Shown piece after piece: positions 6,164-7,768 of a stretch of DNA of 7,768 nt. Positions within the stretch are counted from its first letter, which is position 1. Each line of letters starts with the position of its first letter. The stretch covers positions 1 to 7,768 of the forward strand of contig JAGXNR010000126.1 in assembly GCA_019894875.1 (NCBI GenBank), read 5' to 3'. The notes under the pieces are model-generated. The model was not told the DNA's origin, did not search any database, and saw only the letters and a list, made by a program, of their open reading frames with translations. The position numbers and the translations under genes were made by a program. This DNA comes from Promethearchaeota archaeon (lineage in GTDB: Archaea > Asgardarchaeota > Lokiarchaeia > Sigynarchaeales > SOKP01).

Positions 6164-7357
6164 ATGAGTGTATATTTAGACTATCAAGCAGCAAAACCCG
6201 TCGATATTAGAGTCATTTCAGAGATGACCGTTTATTTAAATCACAAATTTGCAAATCCATCTTCTCTTCATTGTGATGGAGATGAAGCTACGGATGCTTT
6301 AAGCGAATATCGACGTAAAGTAGCTGAATTTATAAATGCTCCAGAACCAGATTCAATCATATTCACATCTGGAGCAACTGAATCTAATAATTTAGCGTTA
6401 ATTGGAGGTGCAATGCGGAACAAGAATAAGGGAGATCACATAATCATTTCAGAGATTGAACACATATCAATTTTAAATATAGCTAAATACTTAGAAAGAC
6501 AAGGGTTTAAAGTTAGTAGGATTCCTGTGGATCAGTACGGAATAGTAAGACTTGATAAACTTGAACGATTAATTACCGATAAAACAATTTTAATATCGAT
6601 TTCCACTGCTAGTAATGAAGTTGGATCCTTACAACCAATAAAGGAAATTAGCGAGATTGCAGCTAAAAACAAAATACTCTTTCATACTGATGCTGTTGCT
6701 ACTGAAAGTGTTATCCCGATTGATGTCCAAAAAATCCCGGTTGATATGCTAACATTATCTTCAAATGATATTTATGGCCCTAGAGGAATAGGTGCTTTAT
6801 ACTTAAAGAAGGGTGTTCGAGTAAATCCAATCATAATTGGTGGAGGTCAAGAAAGAGGTTTTAGATCGGGTTCAGAAAACATACCAGGAATAGTTGGTTT
6901 TGGGAAGGCTGCGGAGATAATGAAAGCAGAAATTCATGATGAATCCGCCAGGTTAAAAATTCTAAGAGATAAATTAATCAAAGGAATTTTAGAAAAAATT
7001 CCAAAATCACATTTGAATGGTCACCCAGAAAAGAGGATTCCGAATAATGCTCATTTTAGATTTGATTATATTGAAGGTGAATCGTTAATTCTGAGCTTGA
7101 AAGATGAAAAAATTGCGGCTGCCACTGGTTCGGCATGTTCATCAAAAACATTAGAAGCATCCCATACTTTAATAGCTATGGGGTTACTGCATGAAGAAGC
7201 TCATGGTTCACTTGTAGTGTCTCTTGGGAGAGATACAAAAGAAGAAGATATAGATGAGTTAGTGGAAAAATTACCAAATATTGTAAAAAGATTAAGATTA
7301 TTATCTCCTCTAACTCCTCCAGATTTAATAAAAAAATATAATGAGGTGAATGAATAA
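6164..7357 (+). CDS. iscS: IscS/NifS-like cysteine desulfurase homologue lacking the PLP lysine
   Basis: By fold this is a class V aminotransferase-type cysteine desulfurase of 397 residues, the usual size for IscS (about 390-405). Canonical enzymes use PLP bound to a lysine to take sulfur from cysteine and hand the persulfide to IscU. Here the segment that normally reads Ser-x-His-Lys-x-x-Gly-Pro has Asn201-Asp202 in place of His-Lys, so the Schiff-base lysine is absent. The residue matching the PLP-contacting Gln (IscS Gln183) is Ala179. Other landmarks are kept: Gly-Ala-Thr-Glu-Ser-Asn-Asn at 70-76, His100, Asn151-Glu152, Asp176, and the mobile-loop persulfide cysteine Cys325 in Gly-Ser-Ala-Cys-Ser-Ser. 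I recall the Archaeoglobus fulgidus IscS having the same Asn-Asp pair and a similar N-terminal Ala-Lys-Pro-Val-Asp. The protein sits between tusA and iscU, one base from the latter. Inference: it is a persulfide relay or IscU platform rather than a standard desulfurase; classical activity is doubtful. Confidence 0.93.
   Translation: MSVYLDYQAAKPVDIRVISEMTVYLNHKFANPSSLHCDGDEATDALSEYRRKVAEFINAPEPDSIIFTSGATESNNLALIGGAMRNKNKGDHIIISEIEHISILNIAKYLERQGFKVSRIPVDQYGIVRLDKLERLITDKTILISISTASNEVGSLQPIKEISEIAAKNKILFHTDAVATESVIPIDVQKIPVDMLTLSSNDIYGPRGIGALYLKKGVRVNPIIIGGGQERGFRSGSENIPGIVGFGKAAEIMKAEIHDESARLKILRDKLIKGILEKIPKSHLNGHPEKRIPNNAHFRFDYIEGESLILSLKDEKIAAATGSACSSKTLEASHTLIAMGLLHEEAHGSLVVSLGRDTKEEDIDELVEKLPNIVKRLRLLSPLTPPDLIKKYNEVNE
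7343..7348 (+). promoter_or_regulatory. Shine-Dalgarno site of iscU inside the iscS coding end
   Basis: GAGGTG lies within the last codons of iscS and 10 bases before the iscU ATG at 7359. It supports the first ATG over the in-frame ATG at 7368. Confidence 0.75.
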
Positions 7358-7358
7358 T

Positions 7359-7768
7359 ATGAGTGATATGAAATCGACCCAATATACTGAAAAAGTATTA
7401 GAGCATTTTCGAAATCCGAGAAATATGGGAGAGATTGAAGATGCTGATGGTTTTGGACGCGTAGGTAACCCAGTATGCGGGGATCTTATGTTTATTTATA
7501 TTAAAGTTGCGAAAAATGAAAAAGATGAGGATTTTATTGAAGATGTTAAATTCAAAACATTTGGTTGCGGTTCAGCCGTAGCTACATCATCTATGATAAC
7601 AGAAATGGCTAAAGGATTAACATTAGACGAAGCATATAAGATTACAAGACAAGACGTTGCAGATGAATTAGAAGGACTCCCACCGATAAAGATGCATTGT
7701 TCAAATCTAGCTGCGGATGCATTAAAAGCAGCTATTGACAACTATAGAACAGGTTCTGAACCTGAAGT
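7359..7768 (+). CDS. iscU: Fe-S cluster assembly scaffold IscU, C-terminal end cut by window
   Basis: IscU is the scaffold on which [2Fe-2S] clusters are built from iron and from persulfide sulfur delivered by IscS. The 136 visible residues cover essentially the whole family length (about 125-150) but no stop codon is reached. It opens with the typical Tyr-x-x-x-Val-x-x-His-Phe-x-x-Pro-Arg-Asn (9-22). All cluster ligands are present: Cys40 in Asn-Pro-Val-Cys-Gly-Asp with Asp42, Cys70 in Phe-Gly-Cys-Gly-Ser-Ala, and His113-Cys114. Just before the last cysteine, Leu-Pro-Pro-Ile-Lys (107-111) matches the site recognised by the HscA chaperone in bacteria. The gene begins one base after iscS ends, so coexpression and complex formation with the IscS homologue are expected. 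With the end outside the window, I cannot exclude a C-terminal NifU-type extension. Confidence 0.93.
   Translation, partial: MSDMKSTQYTEKVLEHFRNPRNMGEIEDADGFGRVGNPVCGDLMFIYIKVAKNEKDEDFIEDVKFKTFGCGSAVATSSMITEMAKGLTLDEAYKITRQDVADELEGLPPIKMHCSNLAADALKAAIDNYRTGSEPE

Noticed and set aside
6764..6769. The missing PLP lysine as a sequencing error or pseudogene
   Set aside because: Two adjacent residues are changed, the frame is open on both sides, other pocket residues co-vary, and I recall the same Asn-Asp pair in an archaeal homologue.
7176..7382. Minus-strand reading frame opposite the iscS/iscU junction
   Set aside because: Covers the coding ends of two well-supported genes on the other strand and shows no family feature.
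7496..7741. Minus-strand reading frame opposite iscU
   Set aside because: Antisense of the conserved IscU core including the Cys70 and Cys114 motifs.
1..7768. CRISPR array, tRNA, rRNA, insertion sequence or attachment site
   Set aside because: No regularly spaced repeats, tRNA-like arms, transposase motifs or terminal inverted repeats were seen on either strand.

Overview
This is an AT-rich window (roughly 70% A+T by eye) that is most likely archaeal. The genes are preceded by TATA/BRE-like elements rather than -35/-10 pairs. The sulfur-cluster genes carry GGAGG/GAGGTG ribosome binding sites. The cysteine desulfurase homologue belongs to the lysine-less subfamily that I recall from Archaeoglobus fulgidus. 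Low GC, a long coiled-coil protein, a MacB/FtsX-type transporter and a stand-alone corrinoid protein would fit a Lokiarchaeia-like (Asgard) genome, but no decisive marker is present, so this placement is inference.

Left block (1-4569, all on the minus strand, read right to left). An ABC ATPase (3829-4569) is followed after 43 bp by its two-module FtsX-type permease (1872-3785). After a 113-bp gap containing a good BRE/TATA candidate comes a 438-residue coiled-coil protein of unknown function with four copies of a short motif (442-1758). Its stop codon overlaps the start of a ribonuclease Z gene (1-445, cut by the window edge) in an ATGA arrangement, so the last two genes are probably one translationally coupled unit.

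Middle (4570-5019). A divergent, very AT-rich intergenic region of 450 bp that must hold the promoters of both blocks. I see several TATA-like elements but no RNA gene, repeat array or convincing small ORF.

Right block (5020-7768, plus strand). First comes a methyltransferase-type corrinoid (B12-binding) protein with no methyltransferase beside it. After a 238-bp gap with a small hairpin and promoter candidates there is a tight three-gene unit: tusA-like sulfur carrier (5894-6148), IscS-like protein (6164-7357) and IscU scaffold (7359 to the window end). The spacers are 15 bp and 1 bp, and every gene has a strong Shine-Dalgarno site.

The main point of interest is that the IscS homologue has lost the PLP-binding lysine: the usual His-Lys pair is Asn201-Asp202. 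It keeps the persulfide cysteine (Cys325) and its IscU partner keeps all three cluster cysteines. Together with the adjacent TusA-like protein, this suggests an Fe-S assembly unit in which sulfur reaches the scaffold from a carrier or from sulfide instead of from PLP-dependent cysteine desulfuration.
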